This document shows positions 12,298 to 21,242 of a stretch of DNA of 64,000 bases, one piece after another (the stretch's first letter is position 1; the number at the start of each line of letters is the position of its first letter). Under the pieces are notes generated by a model. The model had not been told where the DNA came from and searched no databases. It worked only from the letters and a program-made list of their open reading frames with translations. Both the position numbers and the translations under genes were made by a program. Origin of the DNA: Cohnella phaseoli (lineage in GTDB: Bacteria > Bacillota > Bacilli > Paenibacillales > Paenibacillaceae); NCBI RefSeq assembly GCF_003386235.1, contig NZ_QRDZ01000004.1, positions 186,001 to 250,000 of the forward strand, written 5' to 3'.

Positions 12298-13539
12298 ATG
12301 GCTTATTTGCGGGATTTGTGGAGACTTCCCGTCGGAGTGAGGCGTTTTTTGGCTACGGAAGCGCTGTATGGCATCGGCATTGGCATGTATTCGCTTGTGC
12401 TGAATTTGCACTTGCTGTCTAGAGGCTTAAAGGCCGAGCAAGTAGGGGCACTCGCGTCCCTCGGAATTCTGATTATGGGCGCCGCCGCGATTCCCGTCTC
12501 GATGCTGGCAAGCCGGCTGGGACGCAAGCGGCTGCTCTCGATCGGAGCTGGGTTCGTGGCGGCGGGCAGCTTGGCGTATTCGGCCGACGGGAGCTTTGGA
12601 TATTACATTGCGGCGCAGGCGCTCGTCTCCATCGGGCTGACGCTTATCGAGACGACGGAGACGCCGCTGCTGTTCCGTTATTGCGCCACGCGCCAAGACG
12701 AGACGAGGGCGTATTCGCTGATGTTCGCGGTGTTTACCGCGTTTACGGGAGCGGGGACGCTGGCGGCGGGGTACTTGTCGGGAGGGAGCGCGGATTACCG
12801 GCCACCGCTGCTGCTTGCCGCAGCGATTCTCTTGACGCTCTCCATCACGCGGGCGCTGTGGCTGCCGCCCGAGAAACGAGCCGTCGTAGAGGACAAGCAT
12901 ACTAGCGAACAGAACGGAACGGCGCTAGAGGCGGGAAAAGCGGATCGAGCTGCGGATAAGGCCCCACCCCAATCGAACAAGCTTCGTCCGAGGCGCAAGC
13001 TGTGGCTGTTCGCTCTCTTCCTCGCTGTAATTAGCGGAGCATTGGCGCTCACCGGTTCCTTCCTCAACGTCATCGTCAAATTTCGGCTCGACTGGGCGGA
13101 CGAACGGGTGTCGCAGCTGCTGGCGGCGAACGGAATCATTCTATTTATTTGCTCGCTGCTGACCCCCTATGTCATCGAGCGGTTTGGGAGAAATACAGCC
13201 ATAATCGCCGTATTTTCAAGCAACCTGCTCCTGTTCGCGCTGCTGTACGCGCAGCTGCCCGAGCTGCTGTTCATGCCCTTGTTTCTGCTTCGCGGCGGGG
13301 GAACGACGATGCTGTCCAATCTGCTCGACAGCCAGCTGATGTCGGCGTTCGCGGATCGCGAGCGCAATTTGTTCGCCGGGATGAGATCGGTATTTCGCAG
13401 CGCCGGCTCCTCGGGAGCGACCTATGCCGCAGGCTGGATTCTCGCCGGGGAAGACTACCGTCTGCCGTTTCTGCTGACGTCCGTCGCGCTGGCGCTTGCT
13501 CTCGCTTTTTACATCAAATGGATTCGCCCGGTCCTGTGA
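12298..13539 (+). CDS. Major facilitator superfamily transporter
   Basis: 413-residue multi-spanning membrane protein with about twelve hydrophobic segments in two halves. The halves are separated by a charged cytoplasmic loop around residues 196-240 rich in Lys, Glu and Arg. The short motif SRLGRKRLL between the second and third segments matches the MFS loop motif. The ATG at 12298 has AGGAAAGGAG ten bases upstream. It stands alone: a 51-bp repeat array precedes it and its own terminator ends it, so it is probably a single-gene transcript. The substrate cannot be predicted. Drug or sugar efflux are both possible. Confidence 0.88.
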   Translation: MAYLRDLWRLPVGVRRFLATEALYGIGIGMYSLVLNLHLLSRGLKAEQVGALASLGILIMGAAAIPVSMLASRLGRKRLLSIGAGFVAAGSLAYSADGSFGYYIAAQALVSIGLTLIETTETPLLFRYCATRQDETRAYSLMFAVFTAFTGAGTLAAGYLSGGSADYRPPLLLAAAILLTLSITRALWLPPEKRAVVEDKHTSEQNGTALEAGKADRAADKAPPQSNKLRPRRKLWLFALFLAVISGALALTGSFLNVIVKFRLDWADERVSQLLAANGIILFICSLLTPYVIERFGRNTAIIAVFSSNLLLFALLYAQLPELLFMPLFLLRGGGTTMLSNLLDSQLMSAFADRERNLFAGMRSVFRSAGSSGATYAAGWILAGEDYRLPFLLTSVALALALAFYIKWIRPVL

Positions 13540-13553
13540 CCGGGCTTTTTTTT
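13526..13553 (+). terminator. Rho-independent terminator overlapping the end of the MFS gene
   Basis: Stem GCCCGGT/ACCGGGC with a six-base loop followed by eight T. The stop codon of the MFS gene lies inside the hairpin. Confidence 0.92.
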
Positions 13554-13644
13554 CTCCCGCGGATTGTATTAGAATAGATTTCATGCTTAAAAACCACAAT
13601 CCGGAGGCCGCCGGCGGCGCGCGTCCGGCAGGAGATGAACGGAT

Positions 13645-15477
13645 GTGTTTCCCGATTCCTTGATCAAGAGGTTCCATCGAACCTCGTTCCGCAACAAGCT
13701 TGTGCTGACCTACGTTCTGCTGATCGTAATCCCCGTATTCTCCGCATTGTTCATCTACGGCACTCAGCTGTACCGTCAGACGACGACCTATTACGAGGAC
13801 ATACTTGAGCAATTAAACCAGCGGACCAACGTGACTATCGACGACTTCTTTACGAACCTGGCTCGCAATTCTTTTTTCTATCTGACCGATACGAAGCTTC
13901 ACAATATTATGGACAAGGCGCTGCCGTCCTCGGACAAGCAGTACCTTAGCGACTCCAATTACATGCAGAACGCGATGGAGCAATTCGTGCTGATCAACGG
14001 CAACATCTCGATGATCTACGTTCAGGCGCCGAACGGCAGTCTTTACGGGAGCAAATCGGATAAAGCCAATCAGTTGCTCGATACGCTTAAGGAGATCGGC
14101 AGGGAGAAGCTGCGGGAGAGCAAGATGTACATCCACGTCCCCAAGGCGTTCGATATGAATCGCAATAGCGGCAACCAGTCGATCTCGATCGTCCGCTACT
14201 TGTCGGACCTGAATCTCAATAACGGACGGGAAGCCTATGCCCAGATCGATATTTACTACAAGTCGATCGAAAATATGCTCGGCGGTATCTCGGTAGGCGA
14301 TCAGAAGCTGAGGACAATCGTGCTGGCGGGCGATCGGGTCATCTACAATTCGGACGGGCGCTCCCGGATTCAATCCGCGTCGGACAACGAAGAGCTGATA
14401 GCCGGTCTGGCGAAAATGAAGCTGACGCAGGAGGGCAGCATCGTCTCCAATCTCAGATGGAACGGCGAGCATTATATGGTCAGCGGCAGCCTCAACCGAG
14501 TTACCGGCTGGACCGTGCTGCAGTTTATTCCCTCCGATCGGATCACCAATACGTTTATCGGCAATACGGTCAGCTACGCTCTGTTCGGCATTTTGGCGTT
14601 GATCGCGGCGTTGGCGCTGGCCTTTTTCTTCCATCGCTATTTTGCCAACCCGATCCTGAAGCTGAGCGGGGCGATGAAAATGGTCGACACCGGCAATCTT
14701 CACAACGTGACGGTTAAAACGGACCGGGAGGACGAGATCGGCCGCCTGATTATGAGCTACAATGCGATGATCGAGCGTCTGAAGAGCAGTCGGGCGTCCG
14801 AGATCGCGGCGGGACAGCAGCAGAAGAAGGCCGAGCTGAAAATGCTGCAGGCGCAGATCAATCCGCATTTTCTATACAACACGCTGAACGCCATTCACTC
14901 GATTTCGGAGCTTCACCGCATCGATACGATTTCGACGATGACGAAAAGCCTGTCCAGCCTTTACCGCTACAACATCAAGTACGGGGACGAGGTAACAGTC
15001 GCCAAGGAGCTGGAGCAGATCGACAATTACGTGAAAATCCAGCAGATCCGCTTCCTGAACCGGTTCCAGGTGGAGTATCGCGTCGATCCCGAGGTGCTGT
15101 CCTATAAAATCCTGAAATTTCTCATGCAGCCGATTATCGAGAACAGCTTCTACCACGGCCTGGAGCCGAAGGGCGGACAGGGGCTGCTGACGCTGACGAT
15201 CAAGCGTCAAGGTCAGTTCCTTCACATTGAGGTGAAGGACAACGGGGCGGGCATAGCGCCCGAGAAGTTGGCGGAGCTGACGGCGATACTGGAGGAAGAC
15301 GGAGCCGCAACGGGAGAAGATGCGGATTCGGGACGTCATTTCGGCCTGCGCAACGTGCATACGCGGATTAAGCATTTTTACGGCGACGGCTATTGGATGA
15401 GGGTGCACAGTCGGGAGGAAGAGGGAACGACGATCGAGATGAACATTCCCTTAAGCAAGGAGGACGAGAGACCATGA
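13645..15477 (+). CDS. YesM-family sensor histidine kinase
   Basis: 610-residue membrane kinase. Transmembrane segments are at about residues 19-42 and 305-328, with a ~260-residue extracellular sensor (Cache-like) between them. A HAMP domain (FANPILKLSGAMK onwards) follows. The phospho-acceptor is His408 in QINPHFLYN. The HATPase_c domain shows DNGAGIAPEK and GLRNVHTRIKHFYG. The GTG at 13645 has AGGAG about ten bases upstream and is preceded by a GC-rich palindrome. Its stop overlaps the next gene (ATGA). Together they form the second two-component pair of the window, most likely sensing a sugar or a loaded solute-binding protein at the cell surface. Confidence 0.94.
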   Translation: MFPDSLIKRFHRTSFRNKLVLTYVLLIVIPVFSALFIYGTQLYRQTTTYYEDILEQLNQRTNVTIDDFFTNLARNSFFYLTDTKLHNIMDKALPSSDKQYLSDSNYMQNAMEQFVLINGNISMIYVQAPNGSLYGSKSDKANQLLDTLKEIGREKLRESKMYIHVPKAFDMNRNSGNQSISIVRYLSDLNLNNGREAYAQIDIYYKSIENMLGGISVGDQKLRTIVLAGDRVIYNSDGRSRIQSASDNEELIAGLAKMKLTQEGSIVSNLRWNGEHYMVSGSLNRVTGWTVLQFIPSDRITNTFIGNTVSYALFGILALIAALALAFFFHRYFANPILKLSGAMKMVDTGNLHNVTVKTDREDEIGRLIMSYNAMIERLKSSRASEIAAGQQQKKAELKMLQAQINPHFLYNTLNAIHSISELHRIDTISTMTKSLSSLYRYNIKYGDEVTVAKELEQIDNYVKIQQIRFLNRFQVEYRVDPEVLSYKILKFLMQPIIENSFYHGLEPKGGQGLLTLTIKRQGQFLHIEVKDNGAGIAPEKLAELTAILEEDGAATGEDADSGRHFGLRNVHTRIKHFYGDGYWMRVHSREEEGTTIEMNIPLSKEDERP

Positions 15478-16967
15478 GAATCATTGTGGCGGACGACGAA
15501 TATTTCGCGAGGAAAGCGATCGTGCAGATGATCGCGGATTGGGACCCCGACATCGAAATTATCGAGGCGGAGGACGGCGCGGCTGCGTTAGAGGCGGTTG
15601 AGACGCTGAGCCCCGAGCTGCTGCTGACGGACATTCGCATGCCGGGCATGGACGGAATTCGACTGGCTGCGCTCATACAGGAGCGCGGTCTGCGAACGCC
15701 GGTGGCGATCATTAGCGGCTTTGACGATTTCTCCTATGCGCAGCAGGCAATCAAGTACAAGGTTGAAAATTATTTGCTCAAGCCGATCGACCGGCAGGAG
15801 CTGTACCCGCTGCTGGACCGCTGGAAGTATTTGCAGGCCCGTTCGCGGGAAGCTGCAAGGGAATCCGTGTTGGCGGACGCCGTATACGGGGAGGCCGAAT
15901 TAGTCTGCGAGCCGGGGCTGTACGCTCAGACGGCGGCGATTCGCTCTTCCTCCGGACGGCTTGCGGCGTTGACGAAGAGCGCCAAGGAATGGATCGCCAA
16001 GCGGTGCGTCGACGGTCTGGCCGTTCCGGACAAGCACGAAGCGGGGCTGCTCGTCGTCTGGGCCTGCTATCGAAGCGAGTCGATGGACGAGACCGGCGGC
16101 TTGAAATTCATGTGCGACACGTACGTTCGCCAGGCGGCCGAGGAAGCGGACGAGACGGTGGCCGCGGCCGGAGTGAGCGGCCTGTTCGCGGAGCCACGTC
16201 GGCTTGAAGAGGCGTACAGGCAGGCGAAGACGGCCGCACTGCAAAGCGCGCTGACGGAAGGCGGGCAGACCGTTCCGGGCGCGGAACTGGCTGCGCGATA
16301 TTCTTACGATGCTTTGGCGCTGCGCGAGTGGACGGATGCGTTCCGCCGCAAGACCGACAAGCTTCAGGAGCAGGAAGCGATCGGGATGATCCGCCAATGG
16401 CTGGACGAGGCAGCCGCCCGTTCGTATTCCGCCTATATGCTTCAGGATTGGTTCGCGACGATCGTCAATCTGCTGAACGGGCTTGCCGGACGCTTGCCGG
16501 GGGAAGCAGGAACGGGCTTTATCGCCTGGCGAGGCCTGTTCGAGTACGCGTCGCTCAAGGCGCTTGGGGACGATCTGGCCGCGAGGCTGCAAGAGATTGT
16601 CGCGCGCGTGAAGGAAAATGAATCGAAAGCCGACATCGTGGAACATCTTAAACAATATGTGGACGAAAACTATAAGAATCGAATCGTGCTTGAGGAGCTG
16701 GCGGCGAGCACGTATTTCGTCGATCCCAGCTATTTAAGCCGCCTATTCAAGCGCAAAAGCGGCATGGGCTTCGCCCAGTACGTGCTGACGGTGCGCATGG
16801 AGAAGGCAAAGCGGATGCTGGAGAGCGATCCCTCCCTAAGTGTGGCGGACGTCGCGACCGAGGTCGGTTTTAACGATTACTCCTACTTCATCCAGATGTA
16901 CAAGAAGGTGTACGGAGAGACGCCGGGCAAGTTCAGAAGCGGTCACTCTCCGGGCGGACAGCTTTAA
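15474..16967 (+). CDS. AraC-type (YesN-like) response regulator
   Basis: 497-residue regulator. The receiver domain has the acidic residues ADDEY at the N-terminus, phospho-acceptor Asp53 in LLTDIRMPGMDG and Lys in YLLKPI. After a long central region the last ~100 residues form the AraC-type double helix-turn-helix, including YFVDPSYLSRLFKRKSGMGF and VGFNDYSYFIQMYKKVYGETPGKFR. The ATG at 15474 overlaps the kinase stop, and a longer frame from 15393 lies inside the kinase gene. A solute-binding protein gene begins 118 bp downstream behind tandem repeats that it may bind. Likely an activator of that transporter operon. Confidence 0.95.
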   Translation: MRIIVADDEYFARKAIVQMIADWDPDIEIIEAEDGAAALEAVETLSPELLLTDIRMPGMDGIRLAALIQERGLRTPVAIISGFDDFSYAQQAIKYKVENYLLKPIDRQELYPLLDRWKYLQARSREAARESVLADAVYGEAELVCEPGLYAQTAAIRSSSGRLAALTKSAKEWIAKRCVDGLAVPDKHEAGLLVVWACYRSESMDETGGLKFMCDTYVRQAAEEADETVAAAGVSGLFAEPRRLEEAYRQAKTAALQSALTEGGQTVPGAELAARYSYDALALREWTDAFRRKTDKLQEQEAIGMIRQWLDEAAARSYSAYMLQDWFATIVNLLNGLAGRLPGEAGTGFIAWRGLFEYASLKALGDDLAARLQEIVARVKENESKADIVEHLKQYVDENYKNRIVLEELAASTYFVDPSYLSRLFKRKSGMGFAQYVLTVRMEKAKRMLESDPSLSVADVATEVGFNDYSYFIQMYKKVYGETPGKFRSGHSPGGQL

Positions 16968-16979
16968 CCGGATAGACAT

Positions 16980-17040
16980 TTTTGTCCTATGACGCAGGTC
17001 AGTTTTCTCCTATAAATCGCCTCCGGGCCGTTGCTACAAT
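16980..17040 (+). promoter_or_regulatory. Tandem regulator site and promoter of the second transporter operon
   Basis: Two direct repeats, TTTTGTCCTATGA (16980-16992) and TTTTCTCCTATAA (17003-17015), agree at 11 of 13 positions and start 23 bp apart. The second ends where a -35 box should be for the good -10 TACAAT at 17035-17040, while no good -35 is present. This is the arrangement expected for an AraC-type activator touching RNA polymerase. The upstream response regulator gene ends only 13 bp before the first repeat. Binding is inferred. Confidence 0.55.
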
Positions 17041-17085
17041 GAGAACCGTACACCGCGTACGACTTCAACAGAGGGGCTGAGAAAC

Positions 17086-18357
17086 ATGAGAAAGAGTATG
17101 GTCAAAGGCGGGATCGCCGCGCTGACGGGGCTGTCGCTGGTCGTGGCCGCCGGCTGCTCGAGCGGCAAATCTGAAAGCGCCAACACGGGAAGCGCAAGCC
17201 CGGAGGCAAGTCAGGTAAAGATCGAGTACTTCCAGATGAAGCCAGAGGGCGTCGATGTCGTCAACGAGCTGATTCAGAAGTTTCAGGAGAGCAATCCGAA
17301 CATCCTCGTTGAGCAGAACAACGTCCCGAACCCGGAGAACGTATGGACGATGCGCGTCTCCACAGACGACGCTCCTGCCGTGTTCACGCATTATCCGCAT
17401 AACTCCGTATTCCAGAAGATGGCCAAGGAAGGCCAGGTTGTCGACTTGACGAACGATCCGCTGATGGCGAACGTCCAGCCGGCCATTGCCGAGCTGAGCA
17501 AGATCGACGGCAAAAATTATCTCGTTCCGGTAGGTTTGGCGACGCTGGGCGTCTACTACAACAAGGACCTGTTCGAGAGCAACAATATCGCGCTGCCGAC
17601 GACGACGGCCGAGCTGTACGCGGCGGCGGAGAAGCTGCAAGCCGCGGGAATCACGCCCTTCTACTTCCATGACAAAGAATATAACGGCATCCGCCAAGAA
17701 GTCGTCTTCAAGATGGGACAGACGCTTCCGGATATCGAGCAATTTCTGGACGACGTTATGAACGGCAAGGCGCATATTACGGATAACGCGGCGTTTAAGC
17801 CTTTCGCCCAGTCGCTGCTGGACATTCGCCAATACGGCCAGAAGGACATGATGGGAACGAGCTACGACGACGCGCTGCGCGATTTCGCAACCGGCAAGAC
17901 GGCGATGTGGTTCACCGGTATCTGGGCGATTCAGGAAATCGCCAAATCGAATCCGGATCTGAACTTCGCGATGTTCCCGTTCCCGACCGAGAACGCGGCC
18001 GATCTGAAGACGCAGGTTTCCGTCGACACCGCCATCGGCATTCCGACCCGCGGCAAAAACCAGGCCGAAGCCAAGAAGTTCATCGAATTCATGACGACCA
18101 AGGAGTCGGTCGAGAAGTATCTCGCTACCGCCGGCTATCCGTCGGGCATCAAAGACGTACAGAGCGGCAGGGAAGAGATCACCTCGCTGACGCAGCTCAT
18201 CAACGACGGCAAAATCTATCCGACGATCGAGCGCCTGTGGCCGCCGGGACTTAACGCGGAAGTGGGCAAAGCGACGCAAGAAATGTTCATTACCAAAGAT
18301 ATCGGAAAATATCTGGATGCTCTGGACACCATCTTCTATAACGTGCTTAATCAGTAA
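17086..18357 (+). CDS. Extracellular solute-binding lipoprotein of CUT1 sugar ABC transporter
   Basis: 423-residue lipoprotein receptor with an N-terminal signal (MRKSMVKGG, hydrophobic core) and lipobox VAAGC near residue 24. The mature part has SBP family 1 features: VVNELIQKFQESNPNI, KNYLVPVGLATLGVYYNKDLF, GKTAMWFTGIWAI and the late GIPTRGKNQAEAKKFIEFM. GAGGGGCTGAG precedes the ATG. It is the first gene of an operon with two permeases and is separated from them by a stem-loop that may raise its expression relative to the membrane subunits. Ligand unknown. Confidence 0.93.
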   Translation: MRKSMVKGGIAALTGLSLVVAAGCSSGKSESANTGSASPEASQVKIEYFQMKPEGVDVVNELIQKFQESNPNILVEQNNVPNPENVWTMRVSTDDAPAVFTHYPHNSVFQKMAKEGQVVDLTNDPLMANVQPAIAELSKIDGKNYLVPVGLATLGVYYNKDLFESNNIALPTTTAELYAAAEKLQAAGITPFYFHDKEYNGIRQEVVFKMGQTLPDIEQFLDDVMNGKAHITDNAAFKPFAQSLLDIRQYGQKDMMGTSYDDALRDFATGKTAMWFTGIWAIQEIAKSNPDLNFAMFPFPTENAADLKTQVSVDTAIGIPTRGKNQAEAKKFIEFMTTKESVEKYLATAGYPSGIKDVQSGREEITSLTQLINDGKIYPTIERLWPPGLNAEVGKATQEMFITKDIGKYLDALDTIFYNVLNQ

Positions 18358-18380
18358 TCGGATTTCTAGGCAAGCGACAG

Positions 18381-18430
18381 AGGCGGGAACCCTTGGCCGG
18401 CATACGCGGAGACAAGGCTTCCCGCCTTTT
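18381..18430 (+). terminator. Intercistronic stem-loop between binding-protein and permease genes
   Basis: Left arm 18381-18395 and right arm 18413-18427 pair at 14 of 15 positions (AGGCGGGAA…TTCCCGCCT), and TTTT follows. It lies in the 90-bp gap between the lipoprotein and first permease genes. Such leaky terminators or mRNA-stabilising hairpins are common after solute-binding protein genes. Confidence 0.75.
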
Positions 18431-18447
18431 CAATCGGAGGGATTACG

Positions 18448-19329
18448 ATGAAAACTCGAGGATTCGGGCCGGGCGCGGCGTTCGCCCTGCTTACCGTTCC
18501 TGCGGTCGTGCTGTATGCGGCATTCTTTCTCGTGCCGGTGTTCATCGGCTTCTACTACAGCCTGACCGACTGGGACGGATTCTCCTTATCTTATAAAATG
18601 GTCGGCCTTAAAAACTACATTAATATCTTGCAGGACAAACGCTTTCTGAACGCGATGTCGTTCACCCTGCTGTATACCGCAATCATCGTCGTGTTTAAAC
18701 TCGGCATCGCCCTGATTTTGGCGATGCTGCTGAGCCAGTCCTTGAAGCTGCGGGGACTGTTCCGCTCGATCTACTTCTTCCCGGCGGTTCTGAGCATGAT
18801 TACGGTCGGGATGGTGTTCAACCAGTTTTTCTACTCGCTGTTCCCGCCGATCGGAGAGGCGCTCGGCATCGAATGGCTGTCGCGCAACCTGCTGGGCAAT
18901 CCCGATACGGCAATCTACGGTGTTGCTCTGACGAACATCTGGCAGGGCTTCGCGACGCCGATGGTCATCTTCATCGCCGGTCTGGCCAGCGTGCCCAAGG
19001 ATTTGACCGAAGCGGCCCTGATCGACGGGGCGACGCCGGTGCAGCGCTTCTTCTCGGTTACGCTGCCGTTCCTCATTCCGATGCTGACCGTGAACGTCGT
19101 GCTCGCCATCAAGGGCGGCCTGACCGTGTTCGACTACATCGTAGCGATGACGGGCGGAGGACCGTCCAAGTCGACGGAGTCGCTCGGCTTCCTGATCTAC
19201 CAGCACGGGATGAACGAAATGAAATTCGGCTATGGAACCGCAGAGGCGATCTACGTCTTCCTGCTGATCGGCCTCGTATCCTTCGTTCAGATTAAGCTGT
19301 TGTCGCGGAAGGAGGCGGGACAGCAATGA
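18448..19329 (+). CDS. CUT1 sugar ABC transporter permease (MalF/UgpA type)
   Basis: 293-residue inner-membrane protein with about six transmembrane segments, beginning at residues 9-35 (AFALLTVPAVVLYAAFFLVPVF). The EAA loop is TEAALIDGATPVQRFFSVTLP. The conserved MTGGGPSKSTESLGFLIY stretch lies near residue 230. The ATG follows AATCGGAGGGATTACG, a good ribosome site. It overlaps the next permease gene by four bases. It forms the membrane channel with that protein for the ligand delivered by the preceding lipoprotein. The ATPase must come from elsewhere. Confidence 0.94.
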   Translation: MKTRGFGPGAAFALLTVPAVVLYAAFFLVPVFIGFYYSLTDWDGFSLSYKMVGLKNYINILQDKRFLNAMSFTLLYTAIIVVFKLGIALILAMLLSQSLKLRGLFRSIYFFPAVLSMITVGMVFNQFFYSLFPPIGEALGIEWLSRNLLGNPDTAIYGVALTNIWQGFATPMVIFIAGLASVPKDLTEAALIDGATPVQRFFSVTLPFLIPMLTVNVVLAIKGGLTVFDYIVAMTGGGPSKSTESLGFLIYQHGMNEMKFGYGTAEAIYVFLLIGLVSFVQIKLLSRKEAGQQ

Positions 19330-20159
19330 GAAGCAGACGCCTTGCGTTTAACACCTTTTCCTACGCCTTCCTGTCGGTCGGCACGCTGTTCATTTTAATT
19401 CCCGTCTACTTGACGCTGGCCGTTGCGATGAAGACGAGGGAGGAGACGACGAAGAGCTTTTTCTCCCTCCCGAACAGCCTGTATTTGGACAATTTCGCCA
19501 GCGTCATCAACAAAGCGCACTTTTGGAGCATTTTTCAGAACTCGGTGCTTATTACGGTCGTTTCGCTGCTCATTATGCTGCTCGTTATTCCGATGGTCTC
19601 CTACGCCATCTCGCGCAATATGGACCGTCTCTATTACAAGTTTGTCTATCTGCTTATTCTGTCCGGTATTTTCGTGCCGTTCCAGGCGGTTATGCTGCCG
19701 ATCTTCCGGCATATGAGCAGCCTCGACCTGCTTAACCAGGGCGGGCTAATTATTATGTACGTGACGTTGTCGTTCGCCCAAGGGCTGTTTCTTAGCGTCG
19801 GCTTTCTCAAGAACATTCCGCTCGAGCTCGATCAGGCGGCCAAAATCGACGGCTGCGGCGTCTGGCTGACGTTCACGCGCATCATCTATCCGCTTATGAT
19901 GCCGATCGTCGCTACCATTCTGATTCTGAACAGTCTGTGGATCTGGAACGATTTTCAGCTTCCGCTCATTATGCTGAACCGCAGCCCAGGCATGTGGACG
20001 CTGCCGCTGTTCATCTACAATTTCAAATCGGAGACGAGCTTCGATTACAGCTTGGCGTTTGCCGCATTCGCGCTGTCGATGGCGCCGATCACGATTCTGT
20101 ACGCGTTCACGCAGAAGTTCATTATCGGCGGCTTGACGGAGGGCTCGATCAAATCTTGA
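19326..20159 (+). CDS. CUT1 sugar ABC transporter permease (MalG/UgpE type)
   Basis: 277-residue partner permease. The first transmembrane segment is near residues 10-32. The EAA loop is DQAAKIDGCGVWLTFTRIIYP, with Cys in place of the more usual Ala after IDG. The C-terminus FIIGGLTEGSIKS follows the MalG pattern. Start ATG overlaps the stop of the previous gene. It completes the second importer in the window. A phosphodiesterase-fold gene follows 69 bp later and may share the transcript. Confidence 0.93.
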   Translation: MRSRRLAFNTFSYAFLSVGTLFILIPVYLTLAVAMKTREETTKSFFSLPNSLYLDNFASVINKAHFWSIFQNSVLITVVSLLIMLLVIPMVSYAISRNMDRLYYKFVYLLILSGIFVPFQAVMLPIFRHMSSLDLLNQGGLIIMYVTLSFAQGLFLSVGFLKNIPLELDQAAKIDGCGVWLTFTRIIYPLMMPIVATILILNSLWIWNDFQLPLIMLNRSPGMWTLPLFIYNFKSETSFDYSLAFAAFALSMAPITILYAFTQKFIIGGLTEGSIKS

Positions 20160-20228
20160 CGGCCGGGGTGAACGAGCCTGCCCGAAGGTGTACAATGGTT
20201 GAAATGTAACGATCAGGGAGGGACCATC

Positions 20229-21005
20229 ATGCTGGCGAAAATCATGACTTTTAATTTGCGGTTAAACGTGGAAATCGACGGGGAAAACGCTTGGCCTCAC
20301 CGGGTGAAGGCGGCGGCTGAGGCGATCAAACGCCACGATGCGGACATTGTCGGCATTCAAGAGGGACTGCTTGCCATGATCTGGGATTTGGAGCCGCTGC
20401 TGCCGGAATACGCCTGGGTCGGCGAAGGCCGGGAAGGCGGGGAGGAGGGCGAATACAGCGCAATCCTGTACAAGAAGAGCAAGTGGAGTGCAGGAGAGGT
20501 CGGTCATTTCAGCCTGTCGGAGACGCCGGAGAAGCTTGGGGCGATGAGTTGGGATACGGCTTGTACGCGCATGTGTACATGGGCAAGGTTCAAGTCGGCC
20601 GACGGCGCGGAATTCGTCGCGTTTAACACGCATCTGGACCATATCAGCGACGAAGCCCAGACGAAAGGCATGGAGCTGATCCGGGAGCGGATCGAACGCT
20701 TTCGCCAGCAGACTGGCCTTTCCGTCGTGCTAACGGGAGATTTCAACGTCTACCCGGAGCACGCCGTCGTCTCCGGCTTGGAGCGGGCGGGCTATCGCAA
20801 CGCCTATTCCGTCCTGGAGGAAGGCAGCCGCGGCGTCGGACGGACGTTCCACGAGTTTCTGGGCGGTGAGCCGGGAGAGCCGATCGATTACGTATTCGCG
20901 TCGCCTGACCTTGAGATCGTCAGTGTCGAGGTCGATCGCGGGCAGTACGACGGTCGTTACCCTTCGGATCATTATCCGGTGACGGCCGTGGTGTCGAAGG
21001 GGTGA
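20229..21005 (+). CDS. Endonuclease/exonuclease/phosphatase (EEP) family hydrolase
   Basis: 258-residue soluble metal-dependent hydrolase of the EEP (DNase I-like) superfamily. Family motifs in order are TFNLRLN near the start, GIQEG (catalytic Glu) near residue 46, NTHLDH, LTGDFNVYP, and the final SDHYPV. There is no signal peptide. The ATG at 20229 has AGGGAGGGACC just upstream. The superfamily includes nucleases, inositol-phosphate phosphatases and sphingomyelinases, so the phosphodiester or phosphate substrate cannot be fixed. Its location at the end of a sugar transporter operon suggests action on a phosphorylated glycan or polyol rather than DNA. That part is inference. Confidence 0.9.
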   Translation: MLAKIMTFNLRLNVEIDGENAWPHRVKAAAEAIKRHDADIVGIQEGLLAMIWDLEPLLPEYAWVGEGREGGEEGEYSAILYKKSKWSAGEVGHFSLSETPEKLGAMSWDTACTRMCTWARFKSADGAEFVAFNTHLDHISDEAQTKGMELIRERIERFRQQTGLSVVLTGDFNVYPEHAVVSGLERAGYRNAYSVLEEGSRGVGRTFHEFLGGEPGEPIDYVFASPDLEIVSVEVDRGQYDGRYPSDHYPVTAVVSKG

Positions 21006-21242
21006 TGAAGAACGGGGTAGATTCGCGATGTCTCGTAAAGAGGCTATCACATAAAGTGGGCAAACCCCCGAAGTAGAAAACGTCGGAACCCATATGAATA
21101 TAAAAAACCGTTCCTTGTGCAAATGGCGGATCGCACCTCCATTTACCAAAGAACGGTTTTTTTTCTACGCCGGGCCTATTCTCCCCCATTCGCAACCATG
21201 AGCGCACAACCTGTCGAGCGAATTCGAGTTGGCGATTGAGTG
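21006..21242. other. Intergenic stretch with nested palindrome, possible bidirectional terminator
   Basis: No gene is seen. An outer inverted repeat pairs 21102-21116 (AAAAAACCGTTC…) with 21148-21162 (…GAACGGTTTTTT), ending in eight T. An inner AAATGG (21121) pairs with CCATTT (21139). It can act as a terminator on both strands between the convergent EEP and mannosidase genes. The preceding text, beginning GAGGCTATCACATAA at about 21041, loosely resembles the left end of the MITE-like element at 58001 and may be the remnant of a related element. Confidence 0.5.

Noticed and set aside
11690..12411. Two long minus-strand frames with 17-residue repeats through the first array
   Set aside because: Repeats of 51 bp give any open frame indefinite length; two frames are open at once, there is no ribosome site, and one frame runs into the preceding gene.
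17065..18279. 404-codon minus-strand frame opposite the second solute-binding protein
   Set aside because: Mirror of a real gene; it extends into the promoter and has no ribosome site.
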